A DNA stretch of 53,374 nucleotides from the NCBI GenBank assembly GCA_017450945.1, contig JAFSSP010000005.1, positions 1 to 53,374 of the forward strand, given 5' to 3'. The notes under the pieces are model-generated. The model saw nothing but the letters and a program-made list of their open reading frames with translations, searched no databases and was not told the origin of the DNA. The translations under genes and the position numbers were made by a program. How positions within the stretch are numbered: the stretch's first letter is position 1; every line of letters starts with the position of its first letter. Shown here piece by piece: positions 21,932-31,151 of this stretch. This DNA comes from Clostridia bacterium (lineage in GTDB: Bacteria > Bacillota > Clostridia > Oscillospirales > CAG-272).

Positions 21932-23527
21932 ATGGCAAACGAAAACATCCTCAAACTTGAACTGAACGGCAGAATTGATTCGGGCAACTCCGAGAGCGTT
22001 GCAGAAAATCTCTTTGCAAAACTCAACGAAGCGCAGCCCGAGGCGCTTGTGTTGGATGCCGAAAATCTCGAGTATATCTCCAGCGCAGGACTTCGTGTGA
22101 TCCTTCGCATCAACCGCTCCTATCCCGATTTGAAGATCATAAACGTCTCTTCCGACGTTTATGAGATCCTTGAGATGACCGGATTTACAGAAATGATGAC
22201 GGTGGAAAAGGCCTATCGCCGCGTTTCGGTCGAGGGGTGCGAAGTGATCGGGGAAGGCTTTAACGGCAAGGTCTATCGGATCGATAAAGACAACGTCGTC
22301 AAAACCTACAAGAACGCCGATGCGCTTGCTGAGATCCAACACGAAAGAGAAGTGGCGCGTCTTGCGCTCATTCTGGGCGTGCCGACCGCAATTTCCTATG
22401 ACGTGGTCAAGGTCGGTGATAGTTACGGCTCGGTCTTTGAACTCCTGAACGCAAAGTCTTTTGCAAAGATTCTTGCAAAAGAGCCGGAACGCATGGATTT
22501 TTGCGTGGAAGAGTATGTAAAAATGCTCAAAAAGATTCACGCGATCAAAGTGCCGGCAGGGAAGCTGCCTTCCATCAAAGAAACAACTGCAAAAAAGATA
22601 GAGCGCATGAAGGATCTACTCCCGGACGGGCTCGGTGAAAAGTTTTTCGAGATGGTCAAGGCGATTCCCGAGAGCGAGAATATGGTGCACGGCGATTTCC
22701 ACACCAAAAACATCGTTCTTGCGGGTGATGAAGTGCTCCTGATCGATATGGATACACTCTCGGTCGGCGATCCGATCTTTGAATTCTTGCACATGTACTG
22801 CGCCTATGTGGGCTATTCCGAATACAACCCGGAGATCGTCCTCCAGTTCCAAGGGTATTCCGCCGAGATTTCCCGCACCTTCTGGCGCAAAACGCTGGAA
22901 GCTTATTTCGGAACCGACGACAAAAAGGTGATTGACGCCATTGAAGACAAGATCCGCTGTATTTCTTACGGGTATCTGATCGATTGGAAGACCCGCCATC
23001 CCGGAGATGATCAAGCGGAGAACGAAGCGACCATCGCGCTTTGGAAGGAACGTTTGATCGAAGTTCTCGGCCGCTTGGATTCACTTGACTTAAACCTGAT
23101 TGCGATCGAAACTTCCGATCCGAACGTCCTTGAGATCGACGCCAGTGTCGAAAAACTGCAGGACGTATTGGATTTTCTCAATGCAAAGCTGGAAGCGGCA
23201 GACTGCTCGGCCAAGGTTCGCATGCAGGTCAACATCGCGGTCGAAGAGATCTTCGTCAACATTGCAAATTACGCTTATGCACCGGAAGTCGGAAAGGCAG
23301 CGATCAAGGTTGATCTCTCGGGCGAGTCTCCAACGCTTACGGTGACGCTGATCGACAGTGGAATTCCGTATGATCCCACCGGAAAAACCGATCCGGATAT
23401 CACCCTTTCTGCCGAAGAGAGGCAAATCGGCGGGCTGGGGATCTTTATGACCAAGAAAATCATGGACGACGTGTCCTACGAACGCAAAGACGGAAAAAAT
23501 ATCCTGACCATGAAAAAAACGCTTTGA
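21932..23527 (+). CDS. STAS / APH-like kinase / RsbW-like ATPase fusion protein
   Basis: 531 residues in three parts. (1) STAS domain, 1-95, with LEYISSAGLR (Ser50-Ser51) as the likely phosphosite. (2) An aminoglycoside-phosphotransferase/choline-kinase-like domain, about 103-375: nucleotide loop GEGFNGKVYRID (108-118), Brenner motif HGDFHTKN (His253, Asp255, Asn260) and LIDMD (Asp272); this resembles the TIGR02172-type kinase group. (3) A GHKL ATPase of the RsbW/SpoIIAB type, about 395-531: N-box VEEIFVNIANYAYAP (Glu438, Asn443), G1 LIDSGIPYDP, G2 GGLGIFMTKKIMDDVSY. All key residues look intact. Antagonist and its kinase in one chain is unusual. ATG at 21932 follows TTTGGAGCG. A PHP gene follows after 17 nt. 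Confidence 0.92.
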   Translation: MANENILKLELNGRIDSGNSESVAENLFAKLNEAQPEALVLDAENLEYISSAGLRVILRINRSYPDLKIINVSSDVYEILEMTGFTEMMTVEKAYRRVSVEGCEVIGEGFNGKVYRIDKDNVVKTYKNADALAEIQHEREVARLALILGVPTAISYDVVKVGDSYGSVFELLNAKSFAKILAKEPERMDFCVEEYVKMLKKIHAIKVPAGKLPSIKETTAKKIERMKDLLPDGLGEKFFEMVKAIPESENMVHGDFHTKNIVLAGDEVLLIDMDTLSVGDPIFEFLHMYCAYVGYSEYNPEIVLQFQGYSAEISRTFWRKTLEAYFGTDDKKVIDAIEDKIRCISYGYLIDWKTRHPGDDQAENEATIALWKERLIEVLGRLDSLDLNLIAIETSDPNVLEIDASVEKLQDVLDFLNAKLEAADCSAKVRMQVNIAVEEIFVNIANYAYAPEVGKAAIKVDLSGESPTLTVTLIDSGIPYDPTGKTDPDITLSAEERQIGGLGIFMTKKIMDDVSYERKDGKNILTMKKTL

Positions 23528-23544
23528 GGCGGAAAGGAGCTTTT

Positions 23545-24411
23545 ATGGAAAGTCGGTTTCAAAAGATCGATCTGCACATGCATACCACGGTATCCGACGG
23601 TACCGACACACCAAAAGAGCTCCTTGACAATGTAAAAAAAGCCGGTATCGAATTCTTTTCTGTGACCGATCACGACGCGGTCAAAGCCGGAAAAATACTG
23701 CTTGGCATTCTTGGAAAAGAGGATCCCGCTTTCGTTCCTGGGATTGAGTTCTCCTGTCAGGACGAGCTTGGGAAATACCATATTCTCGGCTACGGATTTG
23801 ATCCGGATCATCCCGCAATCCAGAGTGCGCTCCGGCACGGTCACGATCTGAGAATGTCAAAGCTCGACAAGCGGCTTGCGTTTTTGGAAGAGAAATTCGG
23901 CTTTGTCTTTTCCAAAGAAGACAAAAACAGCATTTTTGCAGTGGATAATCCCGGCAAACCGCATATCGCAAACATGATGGTTCGCTACGGATATGCCAAA
24001 ACCAAAGAAGAAGCGATTCTCGATTATATCAACAAAGCTCCCGGAAAAAGCGAACACATCAGGCCCCCAGAGGCAATTTCCGGCATTCTTGGCGCCGGTG
24101 GAATCCCGATTTTAGCCCACCCTTTTTACGGAAGCGGGGACGAGCTCATTCTCGGCGACGAGATGGAAGCGCGGCTTTTGCGCCTGATAGAGATGGGCCT
24201 TCGCGGCGTGGAAGCCTACTACTCCGGCTTTACAAAAAAGATGCGGGTGCAGATGTGCGAGCTGGCCACAAGATATGATCTTTATATCACCGCCGGGAGC
24301 GACTATCATGGGACGAATAAGCTGGTGACGCTCGGTGATACCGGTCTTTCGGAAGAGACCGAGTATCCAAGTGGGCTCTGTCGGTTTATCGACGATATTC
24401 TGCAAAAATAA
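23545..24411 (+). CDS. PHP-domain metal-dependent phosphoesterase
   Basis: 288 residues, a stand-alone PHP domain of the YciV/TrpH (RNase AM-like) group, which acts on nucleotide or oligonucleotide phosphoesters. Metal ligands: DLHMHTTVSDGTDTP (H-x-H and Asp), SVTDHDAV, VPGIEFSC (Glu), LAHPF and AGSDYHG (Asp, His). An insertion between about 85 and 160 is typical. The ATG at 23545 follows GCGGAAAGGAGC. It lies 17 nt behind the STAS-kinase-ATPase fusion gene and so shares its transcript, but a functional tie is only inferred. Confidence 0.92.
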   Translation: MESRFQKIDLHMHTTVSDGTDTPKELLDNVKKAGIEFFSVTDHDAVKAGKILLGILGKEDPAFVPGIEFSCQDELGKYHILGYGFDPDHPAIQSALRHGHDLRMSKLDKRLAFLEEKFGFVFSKEDKNSIFAVDNPGKPHIANMMVRYGYAKTKEEAILDYINKAPGKSEHIRPPEAISGILGAGGIPILAHPFYGSGDELILGDEMEARLLRLIEMGLRGVEAYYSGFTKKMRVQMCELATRYDLYITAGSDYHGTNKLVTLGDTGLSEETEYPSGLCRFIDDILQK

Positions 24412-24452
24412 CAGGCTTTTTGCAAGCTTTTTTTTGGAAAGTGTATCAGTTT

Positions 24453-25112
24453 ATGAGCAGTGAACACGTAAAGGATATCCGCATGGATCCCTCCGATTTT
24501 ATTCTCCTTGCCGATGGCGTTCCCGAAATCGTGCAGGAGATTCGCTACTATTCGACCTACAACTTTATCGGAGATCGGATCAACGGCTACGAGGAACCCT
24601 GCGCCATTCTGACAAAAGAGGCGGCGCGCGCCCTCAAAACGGTTGCAGGCGAGCTTTCTGTTCAGGGTTATCGTTTGAAAGTTTTTGATGCCTATCGCCC
24701 GGTTTGTGCCGTCCGGCATTTTGAACTTTGGGGAATCGAGGATACCGATATCCGCATGAAACCATACTTTTATCCCAATCTTGAAAAACAGGAGCTTTTT
24801 ACAAAAGGGTTTATCGCAAGGCGTTCCAGCCATAGCCGGGGAAGCACGGTCGATCTGACTTTCCTTGATATGAAGACCGGCAAAGAAGTAGATATGGGTG
24901 GCCCGTTCGACTTTTTCTCCGAGGTTTCCCACTCCGACTACCGCGGCATTACCGACGAACAATACGAGAATCGCATGATCCTGCGTCATGCCATGTTGCG
25001 AGGAGGATTTTTACCACTGGCGAGCGAATGGTGGCATTTTACGCTTGCAAATGAGCCTTATCCGGATACTTATTTTGAGTTTCCGGTATCCTCCGCGTAT
25101 TTGCACAGATGA
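24453..25112 (+). CDS. D-Ala-D-Ala dipeptidase (VanX/DdpX family)
   Basis: 219 residues. A zinc dipeptidase that cleaves D-Ala-D-Ala. The family motif SxHxxGxAxD appears as SSHSRGSTVD, and the E-x-x-x-H-type motif as SEWWHF near residue 192; FDAYRP (Arg that helps catalysis) is also present. Start at ATG 24453, with GGAAAG upstream; an in-frame TTG at 24420 is less likely. No vanA, vanH or two-component genes are near, so it is not part of a visible vancomycin-resistance cluster and is more likely a housekeeping or recycling enzyme. Gap to the previous stop is 41 nt; it may be the last gene of the fusion-PHP operon. Confidence 0.9.
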   Translation: MSSEHVKDIRMDPSDFILLADGVPEIVQEIRYYSTYNFIGDRINGYEEPCAILTKEAARALKTVAGELSVQGYRLKVFDAYRPVCAVRHFELWGIEDTDIRMKPYFYPNLEKQELFTKGFIARRSSHSRGSTVDLTFLDMKTGKEVDMGGPFDFFSEVSHSDYRGITDEQYENRMILRHAMLRGGFLPLASEWWHFTLANEPYPDTYFEFPVSSAYLHR

Positions 25113-25127
25113 TTTTTTCGGAACAGG

Positions 25128-25161
25128 AAAAAGGATTTGGAAGATCTCCAAATCCTTTTTT
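25128..25161. terminator. Bidirectional terminator
   Basis: AAAAAGGATTTGGA pairs with TCCAAATCCTTTTT around AGATC; T-runs on both strands. It separates the dipeptidase gene from the converging ruvB. Confidence 0.9.
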
Positions 25162-25164
25162 GTA

Positions 25165-26226
<1,062 letters not shown>

Positions 26227-26241
26227 GTGTTCCTCCTATCG

Positions 26242-26865
26242 TCAGCGCGCGGATTTTTTGAGTGCTGCGCGGATGAGTTCTTCCACGGTCATCTGATCCG
26301 AATCCAGCCCTTTGAGAATGTTCATGGCGTCCGAGCGGTTGTAGCCGAGCACCATGAGCGCGTCGAGCGCCTCGGTCAGCTTTCCGCGATTCATTGGTGC
26401 CTCGGGCAGGTTCTTCGCATCCGGGAGAGCAGAGAAGCTTCCGCCGGTCTCTTTGAGGAGCTTGTCCTTCAGTTCCAAAACAATACGAGCGGCAGTCTTG
26501 GGGCCTATCCCATTTGCGGAAGAGATCGACTTGCGATCCTCTGAGCAGACGGCACGCGCAAATTTTTCCGGCGTCATGGCAGAGAGAATCGAGAGCGCGG
26601 CTTTTGGGCCAACGCCAGAGACGCCGATGAGCATAAGGAAGGTTTCTTTTTCCTGCTCGGTCGCAAAGCCGAACAATTCGATCCCGTCTTCGCGCACGGC
26701 AAGGTAGGTAAAGAGCTTGACCTCCGGGGCCTCGGAAAAAGAGCGGGAGGGAAGCGAACTTTGCGTCGTTCCGCTGATGGTAAGAGAGTAGCCGACGCCG
26801 CCGACGTCCAGAACGGCAAGGCCGGACTCCACATGAACGAGACTTCCTCGCAGATAGTAATACAT
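26242..26865 (-). CDS. ruvA: Holliday junction DNA-binding protein RuvA
   Basis: 207 residues. Tetramer that binds four-way junctions and loads RuvB. MYYYLRGSLVHVESGLAVLD is the N-terminal OB fold, with the acidic-pin and helix-hairpin-helix region in VSGVGPKAALSIL and ANGIGPKTAARIVLELKDK, and the C-terminal RuvB-binding domain with ALDALMVLGYNRSDAMNIL. The start at 26865 follows AAAGGAGCTTAGCGAAC. First gene of the leftward ruvAB operon, divergent from ruvC. Confidence 0.97.
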   Translation of the reverse strand: MYYYLRGSLVHVESGLAVLDVGGVGYSLTISGTTQSSLPSRSFSEAPEVKLFTYLAVREDGIELFGFATEQEKETFLMLIGVSGVGPKAALSILSAMTPEKFARAVCSEDRKSISSANGIGPKTAARIVLELKDKLLKETGGSFSALPDAKNLPEAPMNRGKLTEALDALMVLGYNRSDAMNILKGLDSDQMTVEELIRAALKKSAR

Positions 26866-26949
26866 GTTCGCTAAGCTCCTTTTTTGGTTGATCGCGTGTC
26901 CCGGAGGAATTTGCATGGTCCGTTTCGGGAATCCTCACACGTTTTCTCT

Positions 26950-26978
26950 ATTTTACCATAAAATTCTTCTTCTGTAAA
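26950..26978 (-). promoter_or_regulatory. Promoter of ruvAB
   Basis: Minus strand TTTACA (26978-26973), 17-nt spacer, TAAAAT (26955-26950). Confidence 0.8.
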
Positions 26979-27025
26979 TGAAAAAATTGATTTTTTTGGA
27001 GAATCTTTCGAAAATTGAAAATCCG

Positions 27026-27054
27026 TTGACTTTATCTTATAATTGTGATATACT
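27026..27054 (+). promoter_or_regulatory. Promoter of ruvC and downstream genes
   Basis: TTGACT (27026-27031), 17-nt spacer, TATACT (27049-27054). Confidence 0.82.
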
Positions 27055-27088
27055 TTAATTTGGAGTATTTTGGAAAGGAGTCGAGCAT

Positions 27089-27586
27089 ATGCGGATCCTC
27101 GGAATTGACCCGGGCCTTGCCATTGTGGGCTGGGGTGTCATCGAATACAGCGGTTCGAGATTTAAGACGATCGCTTACGGCTCGATCCAGACGCCGGCTG
27201 GCATGCGTACCGAAGAGCGGCTTTATCGGATCCAAAAGCAGATGGATCTGCTCTTTGAGACCTATCAGCCGGACGCCATGGCGGTCGAGGAACTCTTTTT
27301 CACAAACAACATTACCACCGGCATCCGGGTCGCAGAGGCAAGGGGCGTAATTCTGGTCTCTGCCGAAGCGCACAAGGTAAAGATCGCCGAGTACACGCCG
27401 CCTCAGGTCAAACAGGCGGTGGTCGGTTACGGAAAGGCCGAAAAAAGGCAGGTCATCTCAATGGTCACCATGCTTCTCGGCCTTACCGAGGAGCCAAAGC
27501 CGGACGATACGGCCGACGCGCTCGCCATCGCCATCTGCCACGCGCATTCGGATCGCTCCGCACTTGCCGGATATTTCAATCAGTAA
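27089..27586 (+). CDS. ruvC: Holliday junction resolvase RuvC
   Basis: 165 residues. Mg-dependent endonuclease that resolves junctions processed by RuvAB. The four acidic/His positions of the RNase H-like fold are present: ILGIDPGLA (Asp6), MAVEELFF (Glu), and PKPDDTADALAIAICH (the closing Asp pair and His). QAVVGYGKAEKRQV is the conserved central helix. AAAGGAG precedes the ATG. It is separated from ruvAB by a divergent promoter region, unlike many bacteria in which ruvC precedes ruvAB on the same strand. The methyltransferase gene begins 10 nt later. Confidence 0.97.
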   Translation: MRILGIDPGLAIVGWGVIEYSGSRFKTIAYGSIQTPAGMRTEERLYRIQKQMDLLFETYQPDAMAVEELFFTNNITTGIRVAEARGVILVSAEAHKVKIAEYTPPQVKQAVVGYGKAEKRQVISMVTMLLGLTEEPKPDDTADALAIAICHAHSDRSALAGYFNQ

Positions 27587-27596
27587 GGAGAAACCT

Positions 27597-28457
27597 ATGT
27601 GGTTTTCGGATTCTTGGATAGACTATGAACTACTCGACGCCTCGGACGGAGAACGACTGGAACGCTGGGGAGACAAGATTCTCATTCGTCCCGATCCGCA
27701 GGTCATCTGGCAGGGCGTCAAAACGCACAAGGCATGGAAAAAGGCCGACGGCATCTACCGCCGTTCTTCGTCAGGCGGTGGCGCATGGGTAAAGAATGAG
27801 CTCCCGGCTTCCTGGAACATTTCCTACGGAAGTCTCAGATTCGTTCTGCGGCCGATGGGCTTTAAGCACACCGGGCTTTTCCCGGAGCAAGCGACAAACT
27901 GGGACTTTAGCATGGAGCGCATCCGCAAGGCGGGACGGCCCATCAAGGTGCTCAATCTCTTTGCTTACACCGGAGGAGCCACGGTTGCCTGCGCGTCTGC
28001 CGGCGCTTCGGTAGTCCACGTGGACGCCGCAAAGGGGATTGTTGCGCAGGCAAAAGAAAACGCCGCGCTCTCCTCGCTCTCGGAGGCGCCGATCCGCTAT
28101 ATCGTCGACGACTGCAAAAAGTTCGTTGAGCGCGAGATCCGCAGAGGAAACAAGTACGATGCGATCATCATGGATCCGCCCTCCTACGGCAGAGGCCCAG
28201 GTGGAGAGGTCTGGAAGCTCGAAGACAGCATTGGCGAGTTTATCTCGCTCTCGTCGCAGCTCCTTTCCGACAACCCGCTCTTTTTCCTTGTCAATTCCTA
28301 TACCACAGGGCTTTCGCCCATGACCATGGCGTATCTTGTAAAGCTCTATATTGAGCGCCGCTTCGGCGGGCATACCGAGGCTTCGGAGCTGGGCCTTCCG
28401 GTCAGCGCGACCGGAGGATATCTCCCATGCGGCGCCTCGACCAGATGGGTCAAATAA
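27597..28457 (+). CDS. Class I SAM-dependent methyltransferase (RlmI-like fold)
   Basis: 286 residues. N-terminal region with beta strands, then a Rossmann-like methyltransferase domain: motif I VLNLFAYTGGATVACASAGA (about 118-137), motif II VVHVDAAK, and the DPPSYGRGPGGEVW motif IV (about 197) typical of RNA cytosine-C5 or 23S m5C methyltransferases such as RlmI. It has no PUA domain, so the target differs or is recognised differently. AAGGAG precedes the ATG. Located 10 nt after ruvC. Likely an rRNA methyltransferase; exact site not known. Confidence 0.85.
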   Translation: MWFSDSWIDYELLDASDGERLERWGDKILIRPDPQVIWQGVKTHKAWKKADGIYRRSSSGGGAWVKNELPASWNISYGSLRFVLRPMGFKHTGLFPEQATNWDFSMERIRKAGRPIKVLNLFAYTGGATVACASAGASVVHVDAAKGIVAQAKENAALSSLSEAPIRYIVDDCKKFVEREIRRGNKYDAIIMDPPSYGRGPGGEVWKLEDSIGEFISLSSQLLSDNPLFFLVNSYTTGLSPMTMAYLVKLYIERRFGGHTEASELGLPVSATGGYLPCGASTRWVK

Positions 28458-28493
28458 TCTTCTGTCATTGACACAGCAAAGGATAAATCAATC

Positions 28494-29384
28494 TTGAAAG
28501 AACAATTCGTAAAGACCGAGGAGCTTTCCTTTTCCTATCAGGCTGAAAACGAAAACGAAGCAATTCCTGCGGTCAAAAATCTGTCGGTGGAGTTTTCCTC
28601 GGGCGAGTACGTGGCCATTCTCGGTCACAACGGCTCGGGAAAATCAACCTTCGCAAAACTGCTCAATTTAATACTGGAACCTGTTTCGGGCAGGCTTTTT
28701 GTCGATGGGAAAGAACGCACGGCAGAGCTTTCGGAGGGGGAACTTCTGGATCTGCGCCGCACGGTCGGCATGGTCTTCCAGAATCCGGATAACCAGCTGG
28801 TTGCAACGATCGTCGAAGAGGACGTGGCGTTTGGCCCGGAGAACCTCGGATACCCGAGAGAAGAATTGCGCAAGAGAGTCGATGACGCACTCGCAACCGT
28901 CGGCATGACCGAATACGCTTCCTACGAACCGCACAGACTGTCCGGTGGGCAGAAACAGAGAGTGGCAATTGCCGGCGTGCTTGCCATGACGCCGCGCTGT
29001 ATCATTTTTGACGAATCGACCGCCATGCTCGATCCCAGCGGACGGCGCGAGGTGCTTTCCACCATTCGCAGACTGAACCGCGAAGAGGGAATTACCATTA
29101 TCAACATCACGCACTATATGAACGAAGCCGCCGAGGCCGACCGCATCCTTGTGATGAACGACGGCGAACTGCTCTTTGAGGGGACGCCGGACGAAGTCTT
29201 CTCGCGCCGTGACGAACTGCTTGCCGTTGGACTCGAAGTCCCGCAGAGTGCCGAGCTTGTCTTCCGCCTGAGGGAAGCCGGGATCGATCTTCCCACCGAG
29301 GCGCTTTCCACGCCGGAAAAGTGCGCCGCATGTATCGCGGACGCCTACTTTGCAAAACGCAAAGGAGGTGCTGTCGATGGATAA
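28494..29384 (+). CDS. ecfA1: ECF transporter ATPase EcfA1
   Basis: 296 residues. ABC ATPase of the shared energy-coupling module that powers vitamin and metal uptake. Walker A GHNGSGKSTFAK (about 43-54), Q-loop VFQNPDNQLVA, signature LSGGQKQRVAI, Walker B CIIFDESTAMLDPSGR (the FDESTAMLDP form is typical of EcfA1), and H-loop NITHYM. Starts with TTG at 28494 after AAAGGATAAATCAATC; there is no nearby ATG that keeps the conserved N-terminus. It overlaps ecfA2 by 8 nt. Confidence 0.95.
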   Translation: MKEQFVKTEELSFSYQAENENEAIPAVKNLSVEFSSGEYVAILGHNGSGKSTFAKLLNLILEPVSGRLFVDGKERTAELSEGELLDLRRTVGMVFQNPDNQLVATIVEEDVAFGPENLGYPREELRKRVDDALATVGMTEYASYEPHRLSGGQKQRVAIAGVLAMTPRCIIFDESTAMLDPSGRREVLSTIRRLNREEGITIINITHYMNEAAEADRILVMNDGELLFEGTPDEVFSRRDELLAVGLEVPQSAELVFRLREAGIDLPTEALSTPEKCAACIADAYFAKRKGGAVDG

Positions 29385-30333
29385 ACTGCGTCTTGAAAAT
29401 GTCACTTACCGCTACGATGTTGGCACCGCCTTTGAGCAGACCGCGCTCGACGACGTGACACTCTCAATTGAAGAAGGCAAGATCACCGGTATCATCGGAC
29501 ACACCGGTTCCGGAAAATCCACCATGATGAAATTGCTCAACGGTTTGGATCATCCGGCAGAGGGCAAGGTCTATCTGGACGGCGTTGATCTCAACGCCGA
29601 CAAAAAAGAACTGCTTTCTTCGAGCTCTCTTTTTGAAAAATATCAAAACTTGTCAAAAAGTGCAAGGAAAAAGGCAATTCTCAGCGAGTATGCGGATTTC
29701 AAAAAGAATCTTTGCTTCCGCGTGGGACTTGTGATGCAGTATCCCGAGTACCAGCTCTTTGAGGAAACGGTGGAAAAGGATATCTCGTTTGGGCCTAAGA
29801 ACATGGGGCTTTCAGAAGAGGAGATCAAAAAAAGAGTGCGCGAAGCCGCAATGCTGACAGGCGTTTCGGAAGACCTCTTTGAAAAGTCGCCCTTTGATCT
29901 TTCGGGCGGACAGAAGCGGCGCGTAGCTCTTGCCGGAGTCATGGCCATGAAGCCGGAGGTACTCGTCCTTGACGAACCGGCGGCCGGCCTTGATCCGCGC
30001 GGACGAAACAATATTTTCTCAAGCATTGTGGATTATCGCAACCAGACCGGTTCCACGGTCATTATCGTCAGCCACAGCATGGAGGATATGGCAAAGTACT
30101 GTGACCGCGTCGTTGTCATGAACCATGCCCGCGTGGCCATGGAGGGTGATCGCAAGGAGGTCTTTGCCCACGTTGGCGAGCTTTCGAGTATGGGGCTTGA
30201 CATTCCCGAGATCACCCGTCTTGCCGAGCTTTTGCGTGAACGCGGACTTCCACTGACCGATGCGATCTACACGGTAGAAGAGGCGACGAGCGCACTGCTT
30301 TCCGTTTTCGGGAAAGGAGGCGCTGATCGATGA
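29377..30333 (+). CDS. ecfA2: ECF transporter ATPase EcfA2
   Basis: 318 residues. Partner ATPase of EcfA1. Walker A GHTGSGKSTMMK (about 39-50), Q-loop VMQYPEYQLFEETV, signature LSGGQKRRVAL, Walker B LVLDEPAAGLDPRGR and H-loop VSHSMEDMAKYC. An insertion of about 25 residues (SSSLFEKYQNLSKSARKKAI) before the Q-loop is longer than in the family average. AAAGGAGG lies upstream of ATG 29377. Its stop overlaps ecfT (ATGA). Confidence 0.95.
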   Translation: MDKLRLENVTYRYDVGTAFEQTALDDVTLSIEEGKITGIIGHTGSGKSTMMKLLNGLDHPAEGKVYLDGVDLNADKKELLSSSSLFEKYQNLSKSARKKAILSEYADFKKNLCFRVGLVMQYPEYQLFEETVEKDISFGPKNMGLSEEEIKKRVREAAMLTGVSEDLFEKSPFDLSGGQKRRVALAGVMAMKPEVLVLDEPAAGLDPRGRNNIFSSIVDYRNQTGSTVIIVSHSMEDMAKYCDRVVVMNHARVAMEGDRKEVFAHVGELSSMGLDIPEITRLAELLRERGLPLTDAIYTVEEATSALLSVFGKGGADR

Positions 30334-31151
30334 AAGGTTTTACTTTGGGGCAATACTATCCGGGGAATTCTTTCATTCACCGTCTGGATCCGAGAGCCAA
30401 GATCATTCTTGGGATTCTTGCCATTGTTTGCACCTTCCTTTGCAAAACGCTGTTCAGTTTTATTTTGCTCTTTGCGCTGACGCTGATTCTTGCAATTCTT
30501 TCAAGGATTCCTTTGAAAATTCTTTTGCGTTCGTTAAGACCTGTCCTTTTCATCCTGCTTTTTACTTCGCTTGTCAATATTTTCATGACAAAAGGCGAAA
30601 ATCTTCTGTTCGAGTACTGGATCTTCCACGTCTATGAAGAAGGACTTTGGAACGCGCTCTTCATGATCGTCAGGATCACCTCTCTCATTGTGATGACCGG
30701 GATCTTTCTGACCTATACCACAACGCCGATTGCACTGACCGACGGGCTGGAACAACTGCTTTCTCCGCTCAAAAAGCTGCATATTCCGGTGCATGATTTT
30801 GCCATGATGATCACGATCGCCCTGCGCTTTATCCCAACGCTTGCCGAGGAGACCGAACGCATTATGAACGCGCAACGAGCGCGCGGTGTGAATTTTTCCT
30901 CGGGCGGGCTTTTCAAACGCGTGCGTTCGCTCATTCCGATTCTCATTCCGCTCTTTGTTTCGGCCTTTAACCGTGCCTTTGATCTTGCCAACGCCATGGA
31001 GTGCCGCTGCTATCACGGCGGGGAGGGAAGAACCAGGCTGAACGTCCTGCACTACAAGGCCGCAGACTTTATTGCCATGATCCTGCTTCTCGGGATCGGC
31101 ATTGGTCTCTTCTTTGCCAACCGTTTTACCTTTGGAGGGATGATCCGATGA
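30330..31151 (+). CDS. ecfT: ECF transporter transmembrane protein EcfT
   Basis: 273 residues, about five to six membrane helices. EcfT couples the two ATPases to swappable S components. Start MKGFTLGQYYPGNSFIHRLD and PRAKI are typical, and the coupling-helix motif A-R-G is in AQRARGVNFSSGG (about 188-200). It overlaps ecfA2 upstream and truA downstream by 4 nt each. No S-component gene is in the window, as expected for a shared group II module. Confidence 0.95.
   Translation: MKGFTLGQYYPGNSFIHRLDPRAKIILGILAIVCTFLCKTLFSFILLFALTLILAILSRIPLKILLRSLRPVLFILLFTSLVNIFMTKGENLLFEYWIFHVYEEGLWNALFMIVRITSLIVMTGIFLTYTTTPIALTDGLEQLLSPLKKLHIPVHDFAMMITIALRFIPTLAEETERIMNAQRARGVNFSSGGLFKRVRSLIPILIPLFVSAFNRAFDLANAMECRCYHGGEGRTRLNVLHYKAADFIAMILLLGIGIGLFFANRFTFGGMIR

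Noticed and set aside
24453-25112. Vancomycin resistance cluster
   Set aside because: Only a VanX-type gene is present; no ligase, dehydrogenase or two-component system is near.
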